The notes under the pieces are model-generated. The model ran no database searches. It had not been told where the DNA came from and saw only the letters and a program-made list of their open reading frames with translations. From NCBI RefSeq assembly GCF_000423065.1, contig NZ_AUHG01000010.1, forward strand, positions 682,001 to 746,000: a stretch of DNA of 64,000 nt. The letters run 5' to 3'. This DNA comes from Christiangramia echinicola DSM 19838. GTDB taxonomy: Bacteria > Bacteroidota > Bacteroidia > Flavobacteriales > Flavobacteriaceae. This document shows positions 53,423 through 61,227 of the stretch, piece after piece (the stretch's first letter is position 1; the number at the start of each line of letters is the position of its first letter). The position numbers and the translations under genes are program-made.

Positions 53423-54610
53423 ATGAACAACAATTTAAGCATTGATCTTCAGAAAGATATCAATACTATTTCTCAAATATCTTCTATTCCTTCAATGTTA
53501 AATGTGATTTGTCGAACCACAGGAATGAGGTTTGCCGCCGTTGCTAGAGTTACAGATAAAAAATGGGTAACATGTATATCGCAGGATGAAATTGATTTTG
53601 GTTTAAAACCAGGAGATGAATTAGAGTTACAAACAACCATATGCAATGAAATACGGCAACATACAAATCCAGTAGTGATTGATAATGTATCGGAAAATCG
53701 AGAGTATTGTAATCATCATACACCCGAAAAATATGGATTTCAAAGTTATATTTCATTTCCTATCTTTCGTAAAGATGGAAGATTCTTCGGTACCTTATGT
53801 GCAATAGATCCAGAACCAGCGAAACTTGAAAACCAACAAACCCATGAATTATTCCAATTATACACGGAACTAATTTCTTTTCATTTAGAATCAATTGAAG
53901 AATTAAATACGACAAATCAAATACTCCTAGAAGAAAAAAAGAATGCAAAACTAAGAGAAACTTTTATAGCTATTCTTGGTCATGATCTTCGAAATCCATT
54001 GACAACCACAAGGCTTTGCGCAGATATTCTACTGCAAATGGAATTGGATAAAAATGCTAAGAAATATGTTAGCACCATAAAGTCTACTTCTTTACGTATG
54101 CAAGAGTTAATTGATAATCTTTTAGACTTTGCTAAAGGGGAATTAGGGGAAGGTATTTCTTTAGTTATTAAAGCAGACAATAACAAGTTAAGAAAAGAAC
54201 TACAGCAAATAATAAAAGAGATTAAAACTACAGATTTAACTCATAAAATTATTTCAACAATAGATTTAAAACACCCTGTTAAATGCGATAGCAACAGAAT
54301 TGGTCAGTTATTTTCAAACTTGATTAGTAACGCTGTTAAACACGGTTATGATTCAACACCTATTTATGTCAATAGTCATACATCTGAAAAGCAGTTTATC
54401 CTTGAAGTGATTAATTCTTCCGATGTTATTCCCGTAGATATCATAAAAGATATTTTCAAACCATTCACCACAACCAGTACTGAAAACAATGAAAATGGAC
54501 TTGGATTAGGTCTATATATAGCTTCAGAAATAGCACAAGCACATAGTGGGACAATAGATGTTATATCCGAGAAAAATAAAACTAGTTTTAAATTCAGAAT
54601 GCCGTTATAA
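53423..54610 (+). CDS. GAF-domain sensor histidine kinase, cassette 10
   Basis: A 395-residue soluble kinase. A GAF domain spans about residues 20-155, with SYISFPIFRKDGRFFGTLCAID typical of the fold. The phospho-accepting His 187 sits in LGHDLRNPLTTT. The ATPase domain has NLISNAVKHGYD and GLGLGLYIASEIAQAHSG. No response regulator follows, so it is an orphan. The cassette's terminal complement overlaps the last codons and stop. Confidence 0.9.
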   Translation: MNNNLSIDLQKDINTISQISSIPSMLNVICRTTGMRFAAVARVTDKKWVTCISQDEIDFGLKPGDELELQTTICNEIRQHTNPVVIDNVSENREYCNHHTPEKYGFQSYISFPIFRKDGRFFGTLCAIDPEPAKLENQQTHELFQLYTELISFHLESIEELNTTNQILLEEKKNAKLRETFIAILGHDLRNPLTTTRLCADILLQMELDKNAKKYVSTIKSTSLRMQELIDNLLDFAKGELGEGISLVIKADNNKLRKELQQIIKEIKTTDLTHKIISTIDLKHPVKCDSNRIGQLFSNLISNAVKHGYDSTPIYVNSHTSEKQFILEVINSSDVIPVDIIKDIFKPFTTTSTENNENGLGLGLYIASEIAQAHSGTIDVISEKNKTSFKFRMPL

Positions 54611-54757
54611 AACTATTGGCAACAACTGTTCATCCCCAATAGACGGTCGTGTTAATTAGAAAGTAATTAATCTGACCAGTAAACCAATACTAAGCCGGCA
54701 AGATTGCGTTCCCTACTTCCACAACTGGCTATAAACGGAATCATTACCCACAGGTGC
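54605..54757 (+). repeat. attC-like repeat 8
   Basis: The first 19 bases TTATAAAACTATTGGCAAC match the reverse complement of the cassette start at 53365-53383 in 17 positions, the longest pair in the window. Body AACAACTGTTCATCCCCAATAGACGG resembles repeat 5. It ends TATAAACGGAAT then CATTACCCACAGGTGC. Confidence 0.85.
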
Positions 54758-54775
54758 CGCAAAAATTAAGGTGCA

Positions 54776-55084
54776 TTAGAAAGCAGACATTTCTTTTCCC
54801 CAGGTGTCTAAACTTTTTAGAATTGACTCTAAAGATTTACCTTTTTCAGTTAATTCATATTCAACTTTGGGCGGAACAACCGGAAAAACTTTTCTATTTA
54901 TAAGATTATCCTTTTCTAATTCTCGTACCGTTTGAGTAAACATTTTATTGGAAATATCCGGAATTTTATTCTGTAATTTCCCGGAACGAATAGGTCCTTC
55001 TAATAAATGGAACAAGACAAGAGGTTTCCATTTAGTTCCAATTAATTTCATCGTATAGTTAAGAGGACAATAAATTTTATTCAT
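54776..55084 (-). CDS. HxlR-type regulator, cassette 11
   Basis: A 102-residue winged-helix regulator of the HxlR family. CPLNYTMKLIGTKWKPLVLFHLLEG is the typical beginning and FTQTVRELEKDNLI the recognition helix, with EYELTEKGKSLE in the wing. These sense reactive or toxic compounds and often act on a neighbouring enzyme. It is divergent from the VOC gene, and the shared region holds a 9-bp palindrome. Both genes lie in the same cassette. Confidence 0.92.
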   Translation of the reverse strand: MNKIYCPLNYTMKLIGTKWKPLVLFHLLEGPIRSGKLQNKIPDISNKMFTQTVRELEKDNLINRKVFPVVPPKVEYELTEKGKSLESILKSLDTWGKEMSAF

Positions 55085-55126
55085 TTTAAAAACATAAATA
55101 ACTGATTAACAATAAATAACCCTTTT

Positions 55127-55153
55127 AGTTGCCTATATAACTTTTAGGTAACT
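55127..55153. promoter_or_regulatory. Palindromic operator between HxlR and VOC genes
   Basis: AGTTGCCTA (55127-55135) and TAGGTAACT (55145-55153) form an imperfect inverted repeat, 8 of 9 positions, nine bases apart. It lies between the two divergent genes. A minus-strand -7 candidate (TATATTTG) is at 55168-55175. This is a likely HxlR binding site. Confidence 0.6.
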
Positions 55154-55208
55154 TATTGTTAAACAGACAAATATATCTTTATTTTGTAGCCTGGAAAATA
55201 AATTAGAT

Positions 55209-55721
55209 ATGAAAAAAGAAGAAACTTACCCAAGATCATTTTCACACATTGGAATTACAGTCCCTAATATTAAAGAGGCAGTAAAATTTTACTCAGAAGT
55301 AATGGGATGGTATACAATTATGGAGCCTTCAGTAGTTAAAAAAGAAAGGGATACAGCTATAGGACAAATGTGTATAGATGTCTTTGGAGAAGATTGGGAA
55401 CAATTTGAAATAGCTCACATGTCAACATCAGACGGCATTGGAATTGAATTATTTTCTTTTCCGCATGGAATAAAAGAAGCTCCAGAATTTAATCCTTTCA
55501 ATACCGGTTTATTTCATTTTTGTGTGCAAGACCCGAATATTGAAAATTTGATTGAAAGAATTGTTTCAGCTGGTGGGAAACAAAGAATGCCAGTAAGAGA
55601 ATATTACCCTAATGATAAACCATTTAAAATGTGCTATGTAGAAGATCCTTTTGGAATCGTATTCGAAATATACACACATAGTTACGAACTTACATATTCA
55701 TCTGGTGCTTACGAAGACTAA
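55209..55721 (+). CDS. VOC (glyoxalase-like) enzyme, cassette 11
   Basis: A 170-residue VOC-fold protein. FSHIGITVPNIKEAVKFYSEVMGWY at the start and HFCVQDPNIENLIERI plus CYVEDPFGIVFEIYTHSYE near the end are the paired motifs. Conserved His and Glu fit metal binding. With an HxlR regulator divergently encoded in the same cassette, it is probably an inducible detoxification enzyme. Substrate unknown. Confidence 0.88.
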   Translation: MKKEETYPRSFSHIGITVPNIKEAVKFYSEVMGWYTIMEPSVVKKERDTAIGQMCIDVFGEDWEQFEIAHMSTSDGIGIELFSFPHGIKEAPEFNPFNTGLFHFCVQDPNIENLIERIVSAGGKQRMPVREYYPNDKPFKMCYVEDPFGIVFEIYTHSYELTYSSGAYED

Positions 55722-55874
55722 GCACCAGCGGGTGACAATGATTCAGCGCAAAGCACGGGTTTAATCGAAAAAATGTAATTTTAGAAACCAGAAGATAAAA
55801 TGGTTAACACGATAAGTCCGTGTCCAAACTCCGTCAACTTGCTAATGCCGGGGGCCATTGTGTGGAATTATAAA
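55722..55874 (+). repeat. attC-like repeat 9
   Basis: GCACCAGCGGGT (55722-55733) pairs with the cassette start ACCCACAGGTGC (54746-54757) at 10 of 12 positions. The body has ATTCAGCGCAAAGCACGGG and CCGTGTCCAAACTCC, and it ends GGGGGC CATTGTGTGG. It belongs to a second sub-family of the repeat (also 10 and 13). Confidence 0.8.
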
Positions 55875-55883
55875 AATCGATAT

Positions 55884-57239
55884 TTGAGAAAATTATTTTT
55901 CATCCTAACCCTACTATTAAACGTAGTCCTGGTATGCGCACAAGGGTCTAATTCAGAGAAAGTTTTTATTAAAAATATAAAACTGATTGATGGAACTGGA
56001 GGACCAATTCAAAATAACACTACTGTTTTAATTGAAGATGGGGTATTTAAGAAGGTTTTTAATTCTGCGGAATTCAAAATACCGAAAAATGTAAAGATTA
56101 TAGACGGCAAAGGAAAAACCATGATCCCTGGTTTAATTGGCGTTCATAATCATCTTCATATTCCCGGAAATCCTTTACTAGGAGAAATTGCAACTAAATT
56201 ATATTTAGCCTCTGGTGTTACAACAATTCAAACCTGTGGGGCAGCTTCACCCGAAAAGGAAATAGAAATAGCAAGAAAGATAGAAACAGGCGAAATTTCA
56301 GGACCAGAAATTATTCCTAGCGGACCTTATATTACTGGTATAGGTGGAAATATGAACATGATAATTCCTCAAAATGAAGATCAATTAAGAGATTTAATCA
56401 AGTTCTGGAAAGATAAAGGTGCCAGGTGGTTTAAAGTATATAGAAATATAGAACCTGAATTCCTTGAAATAGTAATCGACGAAGCTCACAAGAACAAATT
56501 AAAGGTTACGGGACATCTTTGTTCTATTACGTTTAAAGAAGCGTCAGAAATGGGTATAGATGCTATTGAACATGGTTTAAATAGTGTTTCAGACTTTAGA
56601 GGTAAAAAAAAAGCTGGTAAATGTTCTGGTTCGAGAGAATATATAGATGAATTAGATCTGGCTTCGGTAGAAGTTGAAGATCTACTCGATCTATTAGTAG
56701 AAAATGGAACTGTTCTAACTTCAACTCTGAGCATTTATGAAGCAAGTGTCCCTTCAAGAAAATTCATCGATGAGCGTAGTTTAGAAATAATGTCGGAATC
56801 ATTTCGGAATAACTTCAAAAATGTAAGTAATAGGTCAAATAAAGAGGTTAGTAAAACCAGGGAAAAGCGTTTAAAGCGAATAATGGAATTTGAGTATCGA
56901 TTCTATAAGAAGGGAGGAATACTTTCAGCAGGTGTAGACGCAGGCCGGCATGTTTTACCAGGCTTCGGGGACCAGAGAAATTTCATACTATTAAAAGAAG
57001 CTGGTTTTACAACGCAGGAAGTAATACATATAATGACTAAAAATGGAGCTGTAAAATTAGGAAGGACAGATATTGGAACAATAGAAACTGGTAAAAGAGC
57101 CGATTTTATAATCCTGGATGGAGATCTGGAGTTTGACGAAAAAGCGATTAGAAGAATCTACAAGATTTATAAAAATGGTTTTAGCTACAATCCAGATTCA
57201 TTACTTAAAGGTTTGAAGGGAAAATACGGAAATTTATAA
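55884..57239 (+). CDS. Exported amidohydrolase, cassette 12
   Basis: A 451-residue metal-dependent amidohydrolase. Starting at the TTG codon (55884), it has a signal peptide LRKLFFILTLLLNVVLVCAQ. Metal motifs are GVHNHLHIPG, VTGHLCS, AIEHGLNS and SAGVDAGRH (Asp). Longer frames starting at 55800 run through the repeat and are not real. Homologs hydrolyse cyclic amides or dipeptides; the substrate is unknown. Confidence 0.85.
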   Translation: MRKLFFILTLLLNVVLVCAQGSNSEKVFIKNIKLIDGTGGPIQNNTTVLIEDGVFKKVFNSAEFKIPKNVKIIDGKGKTMIPGLIGVHNHLHIPGNPLLGEIATKLYLASGVTTIQTCGAASPEKEIEIARKIETGEISGPEIIPSGPYITGIGGNMNMIIPQNEDQLRDLIKFWKDKGARWFKVYRNIEPEFLEIVIDEAHKNKLKVTGHLCSITFKEASEMGIDAIEHGLNSVSDFRGKKKAGKCSGSREYIDELDLASVEVEDLLDLLVENGTVLTSTLSIYEASVPSRKFIDERSLEIMSESFRNNFKNVSNRSNKEVSKTREKRLKRIMEFEYRFYKKGGILSAGVDAGRHVLPGFGDQRNFILLKEAGFTTQEVIHIMTKNGAVKLGRTDIGTIETGKRADFIILDGDLEFDEKAIRRIYKIYKNGFSYNPDSLLKGLKGKYGNL

Positions 57240-57379
57240 CTGCATAAAACAAGGGTTAATCGCCAAAAACAGGTTTTGTCGAAAAAGTGTAATTTTAGAA
57301 AACAATAACTAAATCGTACACATCTGTATCTTCACTACCACTACTAACGAATATACGGGACCTTTGTACACAATTTTAG
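57233..57379 (+). repeat. attC-like repeat 10
   Basis: Start TTTATAACTGCATAAAA (57233-57249) matches the cassette start at 55858-55874 as reverse complement in 13 of 17 positions and overlaps the stop of the amidohydrolase. End GGGACC TTTGTACACAATTTTAG forms the next cassette's core. Middle part diverged. Confidence 0.75.
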
Positions 57380-57382
57380 AAG

Positions 57383-57964
57383 ATGAAAATTCTTATGTTT
57401 TTCCTGATATTATTATCATTTGGATGCAAAAGTGATCCTGGTTTTTTGACTGTTTCGAACCAGGAAACTTTAGATTTAAATGATTTTAAAAAAATAGAAA
57501 GTATTAGTAGATCTACTATAACTAAAGAAGATGAGCCAGGTGAGAAACTTTTGCTTTGCTTGAAATATATAGATAAAGAAAACAAAAAACCACTTTTAAA
57601 TCAGGAAGTGAAATTCTATCATACTTCAGATCTGGGAGAATATGATCCGGCAGATCCAGAAGATGAATCGACGGCAAGATTAAAAGGAACCGCGGTCACA
57701 AGTAAACGTGGACGGATATACATAGAGACAATTCTACCAGGAGATTATGGAAGCTCAGATGATAATAGACATATTCATTCAATAGTTAAAGGAGCTAAGC
57801 CAGAGACCTACGATATTCATTTCCTCCAATACACTGGTTTTATGGGAAAAAGATTTATTGAAAATAGCGACCAACATTTTCTGGCAGAATTAAAATATAA
57901 TAAAGACTCTACTTTAGTGGCATTTTTAACGATAGAAGTCAAGCAACCAGTTTTGAAGAACTAA
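57383..57964 (+). CDS. Intradiol-dioxygenase-like lipoprotein, cassette 13
   Basis: A 193-residue protein with a lipobox (LLSFGC, Cys about 15). The core NQEVKFYHTSDLGEYDPAD, SKRGRIYIETILPGDYGS and RHIHSIVKG resembles the intradiol-type dioxygenase fold, with a possible His pair in RHIH. A catalytic role is not demonstrated. Single gene in the cassette. It could be a periplasmic or surface enzyme. Confidence 0.6.
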   Translation: MKILMFFLILLSFGCKSDPGFLTVSNQETLDLNDFKKIESISRSTITKEDEPGEKLLLCLKYIDKENKKPLLNQEVKFYHTSDLGEYDPADPEDESTARLKGTAVTSKRGRIYIETILPGDYGSSDDNRHIHSIVKGAKPETYDIHFLQYTGFMGKRFIENSDQHFLAELKYNKDSTLVAFLTIEVKQPVLKN

Positions 57965-58105
57965 AACAGTGTAAAACGACAATTCATCGCCAATAAAAGG
58001 TACTTCACTGAAAATATTTATTTTAGAGACTAATTAATAAACCACTAAGCCGATAGATCTGCGTTCCTACTCCCAACTGGCGATAATCTAGACCGTAGCC
58101 AATTA
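57961..58105 (+). repeat. attC-like repeat 11
   Basis: CTAAAACAGTGTAAAA (57961-57976) is the reverse complement of the cassette start at 57364-57379 in 13 of 16 positions. The next segment contains ATCGCCA and later TGGCGAT, a perfect 7-bp inner pair. It ends CTAGACC GTAGCCAATTATC. Confidence 0.85.
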
Positions 58106-58179
58106 TCTATAACAAAAACTTCCATACGCAAATTCAAAAAATTAGATTAAAATTAATCAATAAAGGTTAAAACATTTTA

Positions 58180-58206
58180 TTGATTCTAACCGATTGTTTA
58201 GTTTTG
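58180..58206 (+). promoter_or_regulatory. Promoter of the TetR gene
   Basis: TTG (58180-58182), 16 bases, TAGTTTTG (58199-58206), then the ATG at 58224. The TetR operator (58186-58201) covers the spacer and the start of the -7 box, so the regulator would repress its own gene. Confidence 0.75.
58186..58201. promoter_or_regulatory. TetR operator A
   Basis: CTAACC-GATT-GTTTAG, an imperfect palindrome with four-base centre. It has the same half-sites as operator B at 58808-58823 before the next gene. Confidence 0.7.
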
Positions 58207-58223
58207 TATTGTAATTAGATCGA

Positions 58224-58787
58224 ATGGCCAGGAATAAAAAATATAGTGAAACTGTAGTTGTAGAAAAAGCAATGCGTCTTTTCTGGCGAAATGGCTATGC
58301 AAACACTTCAATGCAAATGCTTGAAAAAGAAATGGGCATTAATAAGTTTTCTATCTATTCTAGTTTTGGCAACAAACAAGGTTTATTTTTAGAGAGCCTG
58401 AAAACGTACAAAGGCAAAATAGGTAGCATTTTCAAGGAGTTCAAAAATTCAAACAATGGTATTGAAGATATTAAAACCTTTTTCTACAATTCAGTAAAGA
58501 TCTGTAGGGTGGATGGAAATGAAAAAGGCTGCTTAGTAACCAACACTTACAATGAGTTTTCAGAAAAAGAAGATGAAATTATAAACGAACAGATGACGTC
58601 TTTTATGACCGATCTGAAACAGCTATTTATTGAAAAATTAAGTATCAATTCTAATAAAGATGAAGAAGTCATTTTAAAACAAGCGAACTATTTATTGTTG
58701 GCGAAACATGGCTTGGCTGCAGCATCCCGAGTTAATACAGAAAAGGAAATAGAAGATTATATTGAAATGACCTTCAAAAATTTGTAA
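58224..58787 (+). CDS. TetR-family regulator, cassette 14
   Basis: A 187-residue TetR/AcrR-type repressor. The N-terminal HTH is AMRLFWRNGYANTSMQMLEKEMGINKFSIYSSFGNKQGLF, and a helical ligand domain with VDGNEKGCLVTNTYNEF follows. It is the first gene of a two-gene cassette. Two matching operators suggest it controls itself and the CMD gene downstream. Confidence 0.92.
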   Translation: MARNKKYSETVVVEKAMRLFWRNGYANTSMQMLEKEMGINKFSIYSSFGNKQGLFLESLKTYKGKIGSIFKEFKNSNNGIEDIKTFFYNSVKICRVDGNEKGCLVTNTYNEFSEKEDEIINEQMTSFMTDLKQLFIEKLSINSNKDEEVILKQANYLLLAKHGLAAASRVNTEKEIEDYIEMTFKNL

Positions 58788-58807
58788 GCATTTTTTTTAA
58801 ACTATAA

Positions 58808-58823
58808 CTAACCATTCGTTTAG
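58808..58823. promoter_or_regulatory. TetR operator B
   Basis: CTAACC-ATTC-GTTTAG, the same half-sites and spacing as operator A, in the gap between the TetR gene and the CMD gene. Confidence 0.7.
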
Positions 58824-58861
58824 TTATTTAATAATTATTTAAACAATAAAAAAATACAATT

Positions 58862-59410
58862 ATGACAACGTTAAAAATTCACAGCATTGAATCTGCACCA
58901 GAAAACAGTAAATCCCTGCTGGAGGAATCCTTAAAATCGAACGGAATGATACCCGGTTTACATGGTGTTTTAGCAGGTTCACCTAATCTATTAGAGGCCT
59001 ACCAAAACCTACATAAATTATTTTCGCAGTCATCGTTTAACAAAGAAGAATTAACGGTTGTCTGGCAAACCATTAATGTAGAACACGAATGTCATTACTG
59101 TGTTCCTGCCCATACCGGGATTGCGCATATGATGAAAGTTGATCCGTCTTTAACTGAAGCTTTAAGAAATGGAACCGCAATGCCAAATGAAAAATTACAA
59201 GCCCTTCAGGACATGACTTTAAAACTAGTTAAAAATCGTGGACAGGTGTCCCAGGAGGACCTAAACACTTTTTACGATGTTGGTTATGGAGAACAGCAAG
59301 TTTTAGACATCATTTTAGGATTGGCTCAAAAAACAATCAGCAACTATACAAACCATATTGCAAATACCCCTGTTGATGAACCTTTTCAGAAATTTGCCTG
59401 GTCAAAATAA
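58862..59410 (+). CDS. AhpD/CMD-family protein, cassette 14
   Basis: A 182-residue carboxymuconolactone-decarboxylase-like protein with a redox pair CHYC (EHECHYCVPAHTGIAHM), as in AhpD peroxidases. The body has helical ALRNGTAMPNEKLQALQ and VLDIILGLAQKTISNYTNH. It is probably induced through the TetR protein encoded upstream in the same cassette. Likely role is removing a peroxide or other reactive compound. Confidence 0.9.
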   Translation: MTTLKIHSIESAPENSKSLLEESLKSNGMIPGLHGVLAGSPNLLEAYQNLHKLFSQSSFNKEELTVVWQTINVEHECHYCVPAHTGIAHMMKVDPSLTEALRNGTAMPNEKLQALQDMTLKLVKNRGQVSQEDLNTFYDVGYGEQQVLDIILGLAQKTISNYTNHIANTPVDEPFQKFAWSK

Positions 59411-59442
59411 GTAGTAAAAGTCTACTACGTTAATAAGCCTTA

Positions 59443-59468
59443 AACCTCCCGTTTAATCGGGGGGTTAT
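59443..59468 (+). terminator. Terminator after the TetR/CMD cassette genes
   Basis: AACCTCCCG (59443-59451) pairs with CGGGGGGTT (59458-59466), one G-T pair, six-base loop, followed by ATAT. A second hairpin (GTAGTA / TACTAC, 59411-59428) lies just before it. Confidence 0.8.
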
Positions 59469-59628
59469 ATTAAGATCAAAAGTCAATATTGTATATAAGT
59501 TAATCCACAAAATGAAGTAAGAACCTGGAAGTTAAAAGTGTCTATTGAAATTATATAACGCTGATTTTAATTATACATACCGCCCTCTAGACCAAAATAG
59601 ATATTCATTTGGTAGAAAGAAATCACTG
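59469..59628. other. Non-coding stretch inside cassette 14
   Basis: About 160 AT-rich bases between the terminator and repeat 12. No gene or full repeat is seen. ACCGCCCTCTAGACC (59579-59593) faintly resembles the 3' part of the attC-like consensus and could be a decayed site. Confidence 0.4.
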
Positions 59629-59766
59629 AGTGTAACAAGGGTCGTCGCAAATAGACGGTAGCTTTAGTAAGAAAATAATTAATTTCTCCACTAACCGGGT
59701 CTAAGTCAACAATTCCACCTCCCCGCTCTCGTAACCGGGAATTACCGCAACCGTTGGCGGTAAGCT
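59629..59766 (+). repeat. attC-like repeat 12
   Basis: Body GGTCGTCGCAAATAGACGG, AATAATTAATTTCTCC, ACCGGGT / AACCGGG and end GCAACCG TTGGCGGTAAGC. The inner pair has changed on both sides to CCGG, a compensatory swap from CCAG/CTGG. The start does not match the preceding cassette start, so the boundary there is unclear. Confidence 0.8.
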
Positions 59767-59776
59767 AATGGAATGC

Positions 59777-60133
59777 TTATTTTGAATATTTTTCAACCAC
59801 AGAATCGCCCCAATCGGCGATAGATTGAATTAAAGGAATTAAAGTTTTACCGAAATCAGTTAATGAATATTCAACTTTTAAAGGCGGCTTGGAAGTATAG
59901 ACCTTTCTTTTAATCAAGCCATCTTCTTCTAAAGCTTTTAACTGTAGGCTCAGGGTTCTTTCGGTAACTGTTGGCATTTCTTTCCTCAGTTCATTATATC
60001 GTAATTTTTTCTCAATTAAATGATATAAGATCACCGTTTTCCATTTTCCACCAATTATTCCCATTGTTAAGCTTGCGCAGCAAGGGTACTCTTTACCCCT
60101 GAAATTCAGCATTTTTGGTTCACTATTTTCCAT
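59777..60133 (-). CDS. HxlR-type regulator, cassette 15
   Basis: A 118-residue HxlR winged-helix regulator: CCASLTMGIIGGKWKTVILYHLIEK, then ERTLSLQLKALEEDGLIKRK and VEYSLTDFGKTL. Cys in the first motif may sense electrophiles. It is divergent from an NADP-dependent oxidoreductase, and overlapping promoters fill the gap. Confidence 0.92.
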   Translation of the reverse strand: MENSEPKMLNFRGKEYPCCASLTMGIIGGKWKTVILYHLIEKKLRYNELRKEMPTVTERTLSLQLKALEEDGLIKRKVYTSKPPLKVEYSLTDFGKTLIPLIQSIADWGDSVVEKYSK

Positions 60134-60162
60134 ATAATTTATACTATCCTTTTTGACCGTTA

Positions 60163-60193
60163 TTGCAAAGATAGAACACTATACATATTTTTG
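60163..60193 (+). promoter_or_regulatory. Promoter of the oxidoreductase
   Basis: TTG (60163-60165), 20 bases, TATTTTTG (60186-60193), ATG at 60231. It overlaps the opposite promoter almost exactly. Confidence 0.7.
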
Positions 60194-60196
60194 CAA
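60166..60196 (-). promoter_or_regulatory. Promoter of the HxlR gene
   Basis: On the minus strand: TTG (60196-60194), 20 bases, TATCTTTG (60173-60166), 33 bases before the start codon. The two promoters are inverted copies of one another, so only one polymerase could bind at a time. Confidence 0.7.
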
Positions 60197-60230
60197 CTAT
60201 AAAAACTATAGTAACTAAAAATAATATAGA

Positions 60231-61217
60231 ATGAAAGCAATGACAATTAATGAATATGGAGAAAATGCAATCTTTAGATCAAGAGAAGTAGAAAATCCAA
60301 CGCTTAATAGCGGACAGGTATTGGTTAAAATTTCTGCATCAAGTATCAACACAGTAGATACCATGATTAGAAATATGGGAGAGGATTTACCATTTGCACC
60401 AGCAACGCCAGCAATATTAGGAATGGATTTCGCGGGAACAATTGTAGAGGTAGGTCCAGATGTTACCGGATTTTCGGTTGGAGATGAGGTTTATGGTTGC
60501 GCTGGTGGTCTTGCAGAATTACAGGGAACATTAGCTGAATATATTGCTGCTGATAGTAAACTGATTGCCCGAAAACCAAAAAACCTTACCATGAAAGAGG
60601 CAGCCTCTTTACCTTTAGTAGGTATAACTGCTTATGAAGGTCTAATTCGAGCTAATATTCAAAGCGGACAGAATGTTTTGGTGCACGGAGGAACTGGTGG
60701 AGTTGGACACGTTGCAGTGCAATTGGCTAAACATTTTGGAGCCAATGTGTTTTCTACAGTTAGCGGAGAAAAACAAATGAAAATTGTTGAAAATTTTGGA
60801 GCAAAAGCCATAAATTATAAATCGGAACAAGTTGAAGATTACGTCAATGAACATACAAACGGAATAGGCTTCGATGTTGTTTTTGATACTGTTGGTGGAG
60901 AAAATATGCTTAAATCTTTTGAAGCAGCAGCTCTTAATGGTCAGGTTGCAACTACAGTTTCTTTATGCGAACTCGATTTAACTACAATGCACTTTAAAGG
61001 ACTATCGCTCCACGTAGTATTTATGCTTATACCAATGTTACATAATTTCCGAAGAGAACAACACGGAAAAATTTTAAGCAACCTGGCAAAAATTGCCGAA
61101 GCAGGAGATTTGAATCCTTTATTAGATGAAAAACAGTTTTCATTAGAAAATGTAGGAGAGGCTTACGCAAGACTAGAGAGTAGAAATGCAATTGGAAAAG
61201 TAGTGGTTGTAAATTAA
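60231..61217 (+). CDS. NADP-dependent oxidoreductase (quinone-reductase-like), cassette 15
   Basis: A 328-residue medium-chain dehydrogenase of the quinone oxidoreductase type. [14 protein letters not shown] and [22 protein letters not shown] are the NADP-binding motifs. There are no zinc-binding cysteines of the classical kind. The family reduces quinones or alpha,beta-unsaturated carbonyls. A divergent HxlR regulator suggests induction by electrophiles. It is followed ten bases later by a cupin lipoprotein. Confidence 0.92.
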   Translation: MKAMTINEYGENAIFRSREVENPTLNSGQVLVKISASSINTVDTMIRNMGEDLPFAPATPAILGMDFAGTIVEVGPDVTGFSVGDEVYGCAGGLAELQGTLAEYIAADSKLIARKPKNLTMKEAASLPLVGITAYEGLIRANIQSGQNVLVHGGTGGVGHVAVQLAKHFGANVFSTVSGEKQMKIVENFGAKAINYKSEQVEDYVNEHTNGIGFDVVFDTVGGENMLKSFEAAALNGQVATTVSLCELDLTTMHFKGLSLHVVFMLIPMLHNFRREQHGKILSNLAKIAEAGDLNPLLDEKQFSLENVGEAYARLESRNAIGKVVVVN

Positions 61218-61227
61218 AAATCAGGTT

